A stretch of 48,531 nt of DNA, taken from the NCBI RefSeq assembly GCF_016658545.1, contig NZ_JACVZC010000035.1:1-48531 (forward strand), written 5' to 3'. This DNA comes from Pseudomonas sp. S37 (lineage in GTDB: Bacteria; Pseudomonadota; Gammaproteobacteria; Pseudomonadales; Pseudomonadaceae). A program made the position numbers and the translations under genes. This document shows, piece after piece, positions 34,966 through 44,500 of this stretch. Each line of letters starts with the position of its first letter. Positions within the stretch are counted from its first letter, which is position 1. The notes under the pieces were generated by a model, which saw only the letters and a program-made list of their open reading frames with translations, was not told the origin of the DNA and searched no databases.

Positions 34966-35889
34966 CTACTCCCTGCTGCCCTGCGGCGATTCACCCTGAG
35001 GAGCACTCAGGCGCTGCTCGACGTCCCGGACCCGGTTGATGCCCTGATACTTGTCGATCAATGACTGAAACAGGCCGGCATCGACCGCAGCGTAATGCTC
35101 TACCGGGTGGGCGATGCTGGGTTTGGCCAGCTGCGCATAACGGTGCTGGTCGAGCTGGCGTCGCGAGCCGCGCACCTCGGCCACCCAGGCATCGAAACCC
35201 GCCTGGTCGAGTGCCAGGGCCTTGAAGTGCATGTCGGAGAAGCCGGGGCCGTTGTAGTTGGCGGCGATACCGGCGTAGCTGCCCGGCTCATTGGCAATCA
35301 GGTGCAGCTGAGTCTGCATGCCGGCCATCGCGTAGATCTGCCCGCCTAGCGCAGGGATGAAAAAAGAGGTAATGGCGCCATCGGAGGTCACCCGGAAATC
35401 CATGGGTGTGTCCACCGGCATGGCCAGTTCATTGACCGATGCGATGCCCAGTTCGGGATACACGAAAAGCCACTTCCAGTCAGTGGCGATGACCTGCACC
35501 GTGACCGGCGCCTTGTCGGCATCCAGTGGGCGGTACGGGTCGAGCGCGTGGGTAGAGCGCCAGGTCACGACCCCGAGCACGATGATGATGATCAGCGGCA
35601 CGCCCCAGACCACCGCCTCGATTGCGCGCGAGTGACTCCACTCTGGCGTGTAGCGCGCCTTTTCGTTCGAGGCGCGGTAATGCACCGAGAACACCAGCGC
35701 CATGATCATGACCGGGACTACCACCACCAGCATCAACAGCGTGGCCAGGATGATCAGGTTGCGTTGTTCCACCCCGACCTGACCCTTGGGATTGAATAGC
35801 ACCATGTCGCAGCCCGAAAGCTGCAGCATGATGACGCCCAGCACCATCAGCCCGAGAAGTCGTGCGGCTTTAGGGGGTCCCTTTGCCAT
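34966..35889 (-). CDS. cyoA: Cytochrome bo3 quinol oxidase subunit II
   Basis: The product has 307 residues. It is a lipoprotein (lipobox LSGC, Cys27) with two transmembrane helices (about 44-64 and 92-110) and a periplasmic cupredoxin domain ([16 protein letters not shown]). The CuA ligands of cytochrome c oxidases are absent, as expected for a quinol oxidase. AGGAC precedes the ATG. It heads the operon; the 219-nt region upstream, shared with a divergent small gene, should hold the promoter. No clear ANR/FNR box was seen. Confidence 0.93.
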   Translation of the reverse strand: MAKGPPKAARLLGLMVLGVIMLQLSGCDMVLFNPKGQVGVEQRNLIILATLLMLVVVVPVMIMALVFSVHYRASNEKARYTPEWSHSRAIEAVVWGVPLIIIIVLGVVTWRSTHALDPYRPLDADKAPVTVQVIATDWKWLFVYPELGIASVNELAMPVDTPMDFRVTSDGAITSFFIPALGGQIYAMAGMQTQLHLIANEPGSYAGIAANYNGPGFSDMHFKALALDQAGFDAWVAEVRGSRRQLDQHRYAQLAKPSIAHPVEHYAAVDAGLFQSLIDKYQGINRVRDVEQRLSAPQGESPQGSRE

Positions 35890-36108
35890 GAGCCGGTCCT
35901 GTAATTGTTGCTGAATGTTTGACTTGTTCCGTTAGAAGGACGACCTGAGCAGGAAGGTTGTGTGTAAATCGCGTAATCACGACGAATGGTGGATGTACAA
36001 AATCCTCGTTTCGTACAAGGCGCCCGGCTGTCTGAACACCCTGATTCATTTCGACTGGCTGGGCGAATCATGAGATCTACCGTCGACAACAACCGCGAAG
36101 GCAGACAC

Positions 36109-36405
36109 ATGAAACGAAGAGGCAAGACCTACAGAAACTGGTGCGACCCAATCCTCCATCACCAGACCCATGAAGAAACACTCGACGACGGGACTTGCCT
36201 GGAGGTGCAGACGCGCCTGTCGCGCACGGGTGCGACGCAGCTGTTCGTCGGCGTGTACCGTGCTGATGGGACTGCGCTATGTGAACGGGCCTATGCCCAG
36301 CGCGCCGGCGAGAGCATGAGCCGGGCGCTGGTGTGGGGCGTGGGGTATGCCAGGCGAGTGGCGGTTGACGGTACGGCGAGCCGCGCCGAGCCGGCGAGCA
36401 ATTGA
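36109..36405 (+). CDS. Small protein, family B, copy 2
   Basis: The 98-residue product is a paralogue of that at 24560-24850: RNWCDPILHHQTHEETLDDGT (part), TQLFVGVYRADG and AGESMSRALVWGVGYARR are in register. One Cys near residue 12 replaces Ala of the other copy. GAAGG lies about 8 nt before the ATG; the frame open from 35986 has no site. Divergent from cyoA. Function unknown. Confidence 0.75.
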   Translation: MKRRGKTYRNWCDPILHHQTHEETLDDGTCLEVQTRLSRTGATQLFVGVYRADGTALCERAYAQRAGESMSRALVWGVGYARRVAVDGTASRAEPASN

Positions 36406-36510
36406 CGGATTCAACCCTCGGACTGGTCCTCAAGTGGAAGATTGCGTGAATGGAACAACGACCGGCTCTGGCGACTCCATTGCAACAACGGCGTGCGATG
36501 GAGTGCCATG

Positions 36511-37224
36511 ATGATCCATGTGGGATGCGCGGGCTGGAGCTTGTCCCGCCAGTACGCCGATGAGTTCCCGCAGGCGGGCAGCCAATTGCAGCGCTATGCC
36601 GCGCGGCTTGGTGCCGTGGAAATCAACACTTCGTTCTACAAGCCCCATCTGCCTGCCACCTATGCCCGCTGGGCTATCTCGGTGCCGGAGTATTTTCGTT
36701 TCGCCGTCAAGCTGCCCAGGATCATCACCCACGAACTACGCCTGGAAGGTTGTGAGGTTGCGCTAGATGCGTTTCTCGGCCAATGCCAGCAATTGGGTGA
36801 TCGCCTGGGCTGCTTGCTCTTACAACTGCCGCCATCGCTCGTCCATGATGCCAGCCGCGACCGGCGTTTCTTTGAACTACTGCGCTTACGCCATGCCGGA
36901 CCAGTGGCGGTCGAGCCCAGGCACGCCAGTTGGCTAGGGGCGCAGTCCATGCTGATCGACTTGCGTATTGCCCAGGTAGCGGCAAGCCCTTCTCGCTTCG
37001 CTGCCGATGCGCAACCTGCTGGCTGGCCTGGATTGGTCTACTGGCGCCTGCACGGCGAGCCGCGGATCTACCATAGCGAGTATTCACAACAGCACCTTCA
37101 ACAGTTGGCTGAGCGGCTGCACCGCAGCCACGCTGCAGGAGCGGCAACCTGGTGCATCTTCGACAACACCGCTTCCGGTGCAGCACCGGGTAATGCGCTT
37201 GCACTCGAGCAATACCTGCGCTGA
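36511..37224 (+). CDS. DUF72 family protein
   Basis: The product has 237 residues and a TIM-barrel DUF72 layout: IHVGCAGWSLSRQYADEFP, VEINTSFYKPHLPATYARW, FRFAVKLPRIITH, then AVEPRHASW, VYWRLHGEPRIYHSEYS and CIFDNTA. No enzymatic activity has been established for the family; an early link to DNA or tRNA metabolism is speculative. ATG 36511 has GGAG 7 nt upstream; ATG 36508 is also possible. Confidence 0.85.
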   Translation: MIHVGCAGWSLSRQYADEFPQAGSQLQRYAARLGAVEINTSFYKPHLPATYARWAISVPEYFRFAVKLPRIITHELRLEGCEVALDAFLGQCQQLGDRLGCLLLQLPPSLVHDASRDRRFFELLRLRHAGPVAVEPRHASWLGAQSMLIDLRIAQVAASPSRFAADAQPAGWPGLVYWRLHGEPRIYHSEYSQQHLQQLAERLHRSHAAGAATWCIFDNTASGAAPGNALALEQYLR

Positions 37225-37293
37225 TGCAGGCGGATCAAAATTTTTGGTCCTGTCGGGATCTTCTGAAACGCATGGCACTGCGAGGAGCAGCCC

Positions 37294-37518
37294 ATGAAGC
37301 TTGACGATGGCAAGACCGGCGACTAAGTCCGATAACCGCTTTCTTCTGAAGATACGCGGCAAAGCGAACGGGTGCCAAACCCGGTGCTTGAGCGCCCGGA
37401 CCAGGATACCGAGGCAGTGAACAAGGTTTTGCCTACTTCAATCAAGGAACAGGAAGAACAGGCGCGCCAGATCAGCCGGCATCTCGCCGAGGCCGACGTG
37501 AAAGCTCGCCGCCCATGA
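37294..37518 (+). pseudogene. Possible small-gene remnant with in-frame stops
   Basis: After a GAGGAG site, ATG AAG CTT runs ten codons (MKLDDGKTGD), then meets TAA at 37324 and again at 37333. The same frame then stays open to TGA at 37516, reading charged, helical sequence (VPNPVLERPDQDTEAVNK..., QISRHLAEADVKARRP). A restart at GTG 37372 is possible. This looks like a decayed small gene, but the evidence is compositional only. Confidence 0.3.
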
Positions 37519-37533
37519 CGTGGACAGCGGTGA

Positions 37534-37776
37534 GATGTCCACCTTGGCCATTCGATCCGAAGTATCGATGAATTCGTGGCTCTTCTGGACAGCTTTGCGA
37601 TTGGCAGGGTGGTGGATATCCGAGCCGTGCCGCGGTCGTGCACCAAGGCGCAATGCAAACTTGACGTGCTGTCGGTGCTATTGCGCTCGGCCCTAATTGA
37701 ATACTGCCGGCTGCTCCATCATTTGTGCCGAAGCATTGTGGAGGTGATGGCGTTGCCATCGGCGAATAGTCGCTAA
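37534..37776 (+). pseudogene. DUF488 protein remnant
   Basis: The frame reads LGHSIRSIDEFVALLDSF and then IGRVVDIRAVPRSCTKAQC, which match the start of DUF488 proteins (TIGHS...IDEF, VDVRAxPRS, NPQF). After KLDVLSVLLRSALIEY the similarity fades and a stop follows at 37774, so only about the first half of a normal 170-residue protein is left. No start codon or site precedes it. It borders the AT-rich start of the KfrA-KAP-SIR2 region and may mark an old insertion point. Confidence 0.6.
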
Positions 37777-37983
37777 GCACATGCTGGTGCGCCTGGGTCT
37801 TCGCGGCAAAACGAGCGCCTTCGCGACCGAAAGGGCTGCCGTGGGTCAAAGACATCCGGTGGTTCGGCTGACTTTCGACAGATCTGTATTATTTGATACG
37901 TTCAACGTAATATAAATTAATTTTTCGGCCAATTAGGTCGGATAAGATTTAATTATCAGACCTAAATGGGTGGAGGATAGGCC
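37777..37983. promoter_or_regulatory. AT-rich promoter region of the KfrA-like gene
   Basis: No gene is seen between the DUF488 remnant and the KfrA-like gene. From about 37880 to 37965 base composition is strongly AT-rich compared with its surroundings, including ATAATATAAATTAATTT-like sequence around 37907-37922, a likely promoter area for the downstream genes. Confidence 0.55.
37933..37965. promoter_or_regulatory. Inverted repeat, probable KfrA operator
   Basis: TTAGGTCGGATAA (37933-37945) is repeated inverted as TTATCAGACCTAA (37953-37965) with one mismatch and a 7-nt spacer. It lies 18 nt before the ATG of the KfrA-like gene. KfrA proteins of IncP and IncU plasmids repress their own promoters by binding inverted repeats, so autoregulation is likely. 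Confidence 0.65.
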
Positions 37984-38976
37984 ATGGCGGTAGGCGTACC
38001 GGAAAATGACGTGTTTGCCGCAGCAGACGCGGTTCTGGCCCGCGGCGAGCGGCCGACAGTGGAACGGGTGCGCCTGGAACTCGGGCGCGGCAGCCCGGCC
38101 CGGGTCGGTACCTTGCTGGATCAGTGGTGGGAGCAACTAGCCGCACGGCTGCGCGGCGAAGCGCGCCTGCCTGGCCTCCCGACGGAAGTAGCGCAAGCCT
38201 TCAGGGCGATTTGGCAGCAAGCCACTACCCTGGCCCAGGGCGTGGCGGAGCAGGCGCTATCCTCCCAACGCCAAGTGCTGAACGAAGAGCGCGAGGCGCT
38301 GGGGGCGCTGGAAGCCCGTGCCCGGCTGGACGTAGCCCAGGCGCGCCAGCAGGCGTCTGAGGCCGTTACCGCACGGCAGAGCGTGGAGACCCGCCTGGCC
38401 GGCCTGGAACAACTGTTGGCCGAGCGCCAGGTACAAATCGATGACCTGCGTGCGCAGCGCGACGAACTTCAGGCGCAACGTGACGAATCTCGCGCTCACG
38501 TAGCCGAGGTACGTCAGCTACTGCACGAAACCCGCGAACAGGCCGAGCAAGCTCGTGAGGCACAACAGCGCTACACCCGTGATGTCGAGGATCGCGCCTA
38601 TCGTGAAATCGATCGGGCTCGCGAGGAGAGCAAAGGACTGGCCCTCCAGCTCAAGGACGCCAATGCCCGCATCCTCACCTTGCAACAGTCGCTACAAACT
38701 GAGCAGCGACTGCTGGCTGAAGCTCGTGAGCAGCGTGCTACTGCGGAGGCACAGAATGATGCGCTCAATCAGAATCTCAGTCAGATGCGCCAAGCCGCTG
38801 CGAAAGCGGAGACGCGTAGCCAAGCCCTGCAGCACAGCCTTCAACAAATGCAGACTTTGCTCGCCGAGACTCAGCACAGCGCCGTAGCACAGCAGTCGCG
38901 TGCCGATACCCTGGAGGCACAACTCAAGCAGCTGCGAGAGGCGCTGAAGAAGAAGCCTCAACGCAGCCGCCCCTGA
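37984..38976 (+). CDS. KfrA-like DNA-binding coiled-coil protein
   Basis: The product has 330 residues. The first 120 form a helix-turn-helix KfrA_N domain (ENDVFAAADAVLARGERPTVERVRLELGRGSPARV). The remainder is a long Ala/Glu/Gln/Arg coiled coil (about 90-320). Plasmid KfrA proteins are autoregulated DNA binders that form filaments or assist partition. Chromosomal copies are common in genomic islands, where they may act as regulators. GGAGG is 7 nt before the ATG. The KAP NTPase gene starts 67 nt after its stop on the same strand, so the two are likely co-transcribed. Confidence 0.85.
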   Translation: MAVGVPENDVFAAADAVLARGERPTVERVRLELGRGSPARVGTLLDQWWEQLAARLRGEARLPGLPTEVAQAFRAIWQQATTLAQGVAEQALSSQRQVLNEEREALGALEARARLDVAQARQQASEAVTARQSVETRLAGLEQLLAERQVQIDDLRAQRDELQAQRDESRAHVAEVRQLLHETREQAEQAREAQQRYTRDVEDRAYREIDRAREESKGLALQLKDANARILTLQQSLQTEQRLLAEAREQRATAEAQNDALNQNLSQMRQAAAKAETRSQALQHSLQQMQTLLAETQHSAVAQQSRADTLEAQLKQLREALKKKPQRSRP

Positions 38977-39043
38977 TATGCCACCCGGGCCCCGCGTCTG
39001 CCTACACCACTCTCCATAGCCTCGATTGCCGGAAAGCCGCCCT

Positions 39044-41317
39044 ATGAACCATGATGACTTGAAGTTTGCCGATGACCGTCCAATTCTGTTGAAGAAACAC
39101 GACCTGCTCGATCGCGCCGGGTTTGCCCAGCGGCTGGCACTAGCGATTACCTCGTGGAAGAATCAGGAAAGCTTGGTGATCAGCCTGACGGGGGGCTGGG
39201 GCAGTGGCAAAAGTTCGATCAAAAATATGGCTCTGGAGCAGCTCGAAGCAAACCAGAGCTGCCAGGTGATCGAATTCAATCCTTGGCAGTGGGCTAGCCA
39301 AGAAAAGTTGAGCAGCGCCTTCTTCGAAGAAATCTCCCGTGTCGTACGGCGCCAGGATGCCGGCGATAACGATAAAAAGCTTGCCAAACTGTTGCGTCAT
39401 TATGGCCGGTACTTGAATACCGGCGCCGGTGTGCTCAGCACGACTGCTAAATGGACGCCGGTTTTGCTCGGTTCGGCTTTGGTGACTACCGCGCTGGCCA
39501 GTGTGGCTGAAGGCGACGCGTCAAAGGTGACAGTATGGCTCCTCAGCGCCGCTAGCTGGCTCGGTACCCTTGCGCCGCAGGTGAAGAAGCTCGCCGGCGC
39601 GATGACCAATCACTCCAAACGTCTCGATCAGCAGGCAAAAGACAATGAACTGACCCTCGGAGAAATTCGCACTGAGCTGCAGACACTCTTGAGCGCGCGT
39701 ACTAAGCCGCTATTGATCGTGCTGGATGATCTGGATCGGTTGTCGGCCGATCAAATGAAGGCGATGTTTCAGCTAATTAAGGCGCACATGGATTTTGCCA
39801 ATGTCGTGTTCCTGCTGCTATTCCAGCGCGATACGGTCGAGAATGGACTGAACCAGGTCGGCTTCAATGGTGCAGATTACCTGGAGAAGATCATCCAAGC
39901 CCCTCTCAGCGTACCGACCATTGCAAACAATCAGCTGCAGACGATCTTGTTTAGCCGATTGGACGCTATCTTGACCGACGAACCGCAACTGCAGGAGCGC
40001 TTCGACAAAGAGTACTGGGAGAAGACGTTCGAGCGCGGGATGCGACCGTTCTTTCGCAATCTACGTCACGTTTACCGGTACACCTCGACCTTGGCTTTTC
40101 ACTGTCGCCTGCTGCGCGGCACCGAAGTGGCAGAGGTCAATGCGGTCGATCTGTTTGCGTTGGAATGCCTACGAGTGTTCGCCCCGGAGACTTACGCTGA
40201 GCTACCACGCTACAAAGCGTTGTTGACTGACAGCGAGCCGTTCGCGCGGAAGGATCAGCCACAGCAAGCGCGCGTAAACCAAATAATCGATCAGCTGGTC
40301 AACCTGGCACCTTCTCTTCATCAATTGGCCATACGGCAATTGCTCCAAGAGATGTTCCCCACACTGGATTGGGCATTGACCAACACCTACTACGATCAAA
40401 CAGAAAAGCTGCGCTGGTTGGCCCGCTCACGGGTCTGCTGCGATCAAGTTTTCGACCGCTATTTCGAGCTCTCAATTCCTCTGGCGGACATCCCCAATTC
40501 GTTGCTACACGAACTTGGCAGACGCATTACCGATCCAGTGGCCTTTACCGCACTACTGATCAGTCATGAAGAGGAGCGCCAGGCGGAAATCCTGCAGCGA
40601 CTTCTCGGCCTGGTGGACGAGTTCCCTCTCGATCAGTCGCTCGCAGTGGTCCAGACTTTGCTGCGCGCGGGCGATCATGTTGGACGCCGCATGTCGTTCA
40701 CCAACTGGTCGCCGCGGCTGCAGGTCACCCGCCTGCTGAGACTGTTCCTTGAGCGCCATGAACTGGAGTGCACCCGCAGCCAATTGGTCATCGAGGCCTT
40801 CGCCGCGGGGCCAGGCCTGGTCGTTATGGATCATTTACTGGGAGGGGAGGCTGGACTGCGCCGCAAGGGTGATGTCGGCTATTTCGACGATGCCGGATTT
40901 GAGCAGTTAAAAACCCTATATGTCGAAGCTCTGCAACAGTTAGCAGAACGTGACCCGGATGCGTTCCTGGCTGATGAGAACCATGCCTCCTATCTCATCG
41001 ACTTGAACCGTTACAGTGTCGGTGGAGATGACGGGCGCCGCTGGGTCGAGTCCCACGTCACCACGCAAGCCCGCTTCCTCCTATTCGCACGAGGACAGGT
41101 CAATTTCCGGACCTCACACAGTGGTGGTAGCTCGACCCGCACCGACTACATCTCATCAAGCGCCTTGGAACAGATGATGGGATTGGCGCGCTGCGCTGAG
41201 TGGCTTGATCGCCTCGACGTCGGCGCAATGGATAATTGTGAGTTGGAGACGCGTAGGCTGCTTGAAGATGCTTTGGCCCGACACGCCCAGGGAGAGGCAG
41301 AGTCTTGGAGTGACTGA
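39044..41317 (+). CDS. KAP-family P-loop NTPase
   Basis: The product has 757 residues. Walker A GGWGSGKSS (50-58), Walker B LLIVLDDLDRL (223-233) and a pair of transmembrane helices inserted between them (about 137-155 and 163-180) define the KAP family. A large helical C-terminal region follows (about 300-757) with no recognised domain. KAP NTPases include PifA of plasmid F, which excludes phage T7, and are frequent in defence islands. ATG 39044 is chosen; the ribosome binding site is weak (GGAAAG). Convergent with the SIR2 gene. Confidence 0.9.
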   Translation: MNHDDLKFADDRPILLKKHDLLDRAGFAQRLALAITSWKNQESLVISLTGGWGSGKSSIKNMALEQLEANQSCQVIEFNPWQWASQEKLSSAFFEEISRVVRRQDAGDNDKKLAKLLRHYGRYLNTGAGVLSTTAKWTPVLLGSALVTTALASVAEGDASKVTVWLLSAASWLGTLAPQVKKLAGAMTNHSKRLDQQAKDNELTLGEIRTELQTLLSARTKPLLIVLDDLDRLSADQMKAMFQLIKAHMDFANVVFLLLFQRDTVENGLNQVGFNGADYLEKIIQAPLSVPTIANNQLQTILFSRLDAILTDEPQLQERFDKEYWEKTFERGMRPFFRNLRHVYRYTSTLAFHCRLLRGTEVAEVNAVDLFALECLRVFAPETYAELPRYKALLTDSEPFARKDQPQQARVNQIIDQLVNLAPSLHQLAIRQLLQEMFPTLDWALTNTYYDQTEKLRWLARSRVCCDQVFDRYFELSIPLADIPNSLLHELGRRITDPVAFTALLISHEEERQAEILQRLLGLVDEFPLDQSLAVVQTLLRAGDHVGRRMSFTNWSPRLQVTRLLRLFLERHELECTRSQLVIEAFAAGPGLVVMDHLLGGEAGLRRKGDVGYFDDAGFEQLKTLYVEALQQLAERDPDAFLADENHASYLIDLNRYSVGGDDGRRWVESHVTTQARFLLFARGQVNFRTSHSGGSSTRTDYISSSALEQMMGLARCAEWLDRLDVGAMDNCELETRRLLEDALARHAQGEAESWSD

Positions 41318-41508
41318 TCCTAGCGAATCATCGCCTAAACCAACCGGGCCGTTCAGTACATACAGGTCCACGCTTATGGACGGCAGCTCACTACCTCACT
41401 GAAGTTAGCAGTCACACTTCGGGGTAAACCGCAGTAGCCCGCCTAACGGACCAAGGGCGTACCGCGCCGGCGGCAGCATCGCCCAGACTATTCGGTGTGC
41501 GCTCTTGC
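41318..41508. other. Intergenic region between convergent KAP and SIR2 genes
   Basis: No gene and no clear terminator hairpin was seen in these 191 nt. Confidence 0.4.
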
Positions 41509-44500
41509 CTAGGCGAACCGGACTTCAGGCAACGGATCCTCCTTGGCTTCGGCCATGACGCGAGCGAGCTCCCCGCCGGGTTCGGCGCGGTTTGCGCTGA
41601 GGCTGCGGGCCAGTTGCACACACTTGGTCCTGACAATCGAAATAGTAGCTGCCTCATGCCCGAGGTCGCCGGTCGCGTCATAACGGGTGCAATCAAACAC
41701 CACCGGCAGTATGTCGATCAATGACCCGGCTTCCTCTTCCGAGAGCCGACCCCGCTCAAGCAACGTACGCAATGACTCGATTATCTCCGGTAGTGTGCTC
41801 AGGCGCTGGGGGCCAAAAAACATGACAAGCAAATTCGCCAGGCGGCGGGTGATCGGGCTGTCGACTCGCGTGCGCCATTCGCGAATCGCATAAGCGGCAT
41901 AGCTTACGAACTTGGCATCTTGGTGTTGCAGCGCATGCCGCAAAGTCTTCTCGACAAGAGAGGCAACAGGATCGGTGTCGGCGAAATAGATGAACGCCAG
42001 CAAAGCGCCTGGTGCTTGGACTTCTCGATAAAATTGGTCGAGTTGGGCAAACATCGCTTTGTTCGACAGGCCTCCCAGGTGTGGCACCACCACCAGACCC
42101 AACGCTTTGCTGATCAGTGCCGCTTTCCTTTGCTCGCCACCGTGCAAGAACGCCATTTCCAGCTGGCTTTGCGCTTTCGGCCGCCAGCGTGTCATCAGCT
42201 CGAAGTAGCGTAGGGCCTGTTCTACGCTGGGCCTGATATCTGCGCTGACAGACCCCACCGAGTTGATCAAATCTTCCAACAATTCATCTTCGAACAACCC
42301 CTCGGCACCTGCCTCAAATAGCTTAACACTCAAGCTAGCTTTGAAGGTCTCAGGCTGATGGTTCGGAAGTTTGAGCAAGGCATGAGCGAACAATCGGTTG
42401 GCGCCCTGCAGGCTGGGATTGGCGGCGTCGCTGCCCCACACTTGCTGGAGCAAGCTATCGCGTTCTGACGGCGTGAGGTAGTTCGCATCAAGCAACGGGA
42501 GCAGTCTGATCAAGGCTGCGCCGGTGTCTTTACTATTGGCGTTCACCGACTGAATAATCTGTGCGATCCGCCGATCAATGACAGGGTTCGCCAGGCGTTC
42601 TCCGGGTTTTTCAATCACCGGGTTCGGCCAATCGCTGTTAGCACTGAGACCGATCTCGTGTGCCAATGGCACCTCAAGTGCATGCTGCAACAAGCCGGCC
42701 TGGTCATCCTCTGGAACACTTTCTAGCGAATAGCGCAACAAATTGCCCAGGGCGTCCTTCAACCAGAGATCGTGTAGGGCGGGTTGCTTACTGAGCTCGG
42801 TTGCCAATATGAATAACTGCCGGGACCGCTCAGGGGGCAGTCGGACGCTAATGCGCGCCAAGATTTCGATGAATACACGCAGGTTTGGCAACGCAGCTTG
42901 CCGGCCTGGGCCTGCTCGCTCGGCGGCTCTTGCTTTCCAGTAATTGATCGCACGCACGCATTGATCGGCGAGGTGTTCGACCTGCGAGTACGCAAAGCGG
43001 GCGACTCGCAGTCTGCTGAATGTTTTCTTGATGATCTCAGCGGTCTCTGTACTCGCCCCTCGCGCAGCAAGCGAGAAGCTGTAGAGCCCGTCCACGCCGT
43101 CCAACTCGACCAACTTTTCCGCCTGGCGACAAAACAAGTTTGTCTGTCGCCAGCGCAGTGGAATGCCTACCGTGTCCAACAGCCCTGTCATAACGATCAG
43201 GGGATGTAAACCGGAGGTGAAAGTCACGCGGCTGGATCCGTCGCGGTAGCTGCCGGGGGCAAAGTTGGGTACTACTGCGCTGTCTTTGCGCTGCCGATCG
43301 AGCGCGTCATCGATACAGACCCTCAAGTCATCGAGGATCGCCCAAGGATCGCACCGGTGCTCCCGATAGAGGGACGGGAAGGGCGAAGAGTGTCCTGCGA
43401 GGTCCAGCACATGATAAAGCCAGTGGGCCCAGGCGAGTCGAGAAAGCAGGAACAGTGACCGCCGGTTTTGGTGATGAAGTACGAGAAGCTCGCGATAGGC
43501 CTGCGCGACTAACAGATTCGCTTCATTGAACGTGCCGAGTTCTACCAGCAGCGAGGCTTTGCGCAGCTTCCACCAGGGTTCGTCGATGGAAATCCGGTCA
43601 CATTGCACCTGCAGTGCTTCATAGTCGAACGCATCCCGTGCACGGATGGCCCGATAATAGGCCATCTCGTTCGCCGCGTCGGACCAATGCTTGGTATTGG
43701 ACTCAATGAAATCCTCCACGCGACTCCATGAGTCGGAAATATCATCGGCCCAGCGCTGGTTTTTCAGCAGCAACACCGCGCCCTCCAGGCGCTCTCGTTT
43801 GGAAAGCGTGCTTTGCTCGTCGAGCACGGTGTCCAGCAGCAGCTGGGAAAACTCAGCATCGAGCGGATCGTGTGCCAGGTATCCGCGCCAGACACGCTCG
43901 TAGATCAGGCGGGCGCGCAGTTGCTCCGGCAGTCGCCGCAGATTACTGGCTGAGAAAGCATGGAAACTGGCCTGTTCAAGAACGCGGTCTTGTAGGCGGG
44001 ACGGCAAGACTAACCACCCTGGGTAGCTGTTTCGGTCCGCTTGCAAGGTGGCAAGGCTGTCTTCGAACCACTTGTAATTCTGTTCCCGCAGAAACGCATC
44101 GATGTGCTTGTTCTGTTGAATCGGCTGGTTGAGATAAACCGGTGACCAAGCGCTCTCGGCCTTCGGCTCGAGGCTAACAAGGGCCTGGAGAAATAGCTTG
44201 GTTGCCTCACGATGAGCAAGCTCTCGATCATCATAATCGGCGACCAGCGGTGCCAAATCGATGGGAGCGATATTGATCGATTCGAGGTATTTCCGCTTGG
44301 CCGCATTGAGCCCAAGTGCGCCCACCAGGTAGATACGACGCGCATGTCCAGCCAGGTGATCGCGGACCCAGCCCGCCCAGGCAAGGAAATTAGGATCTTC
44401 GCCGGAGAAACCCAATAAACACAGTTCGTTTTCAATGAACACTTGCCGGGCGTAGTTGACGAAAGCGGCATACCGAGCGGGATACCTCCGATAATCTTCC

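Noticed and set aside
35890..36108. Possible ANR/FNR box in the cyoA upstream region
   Set aside because: No TTGAT-N4-ATCAA-like sequence could be found on reading the region.
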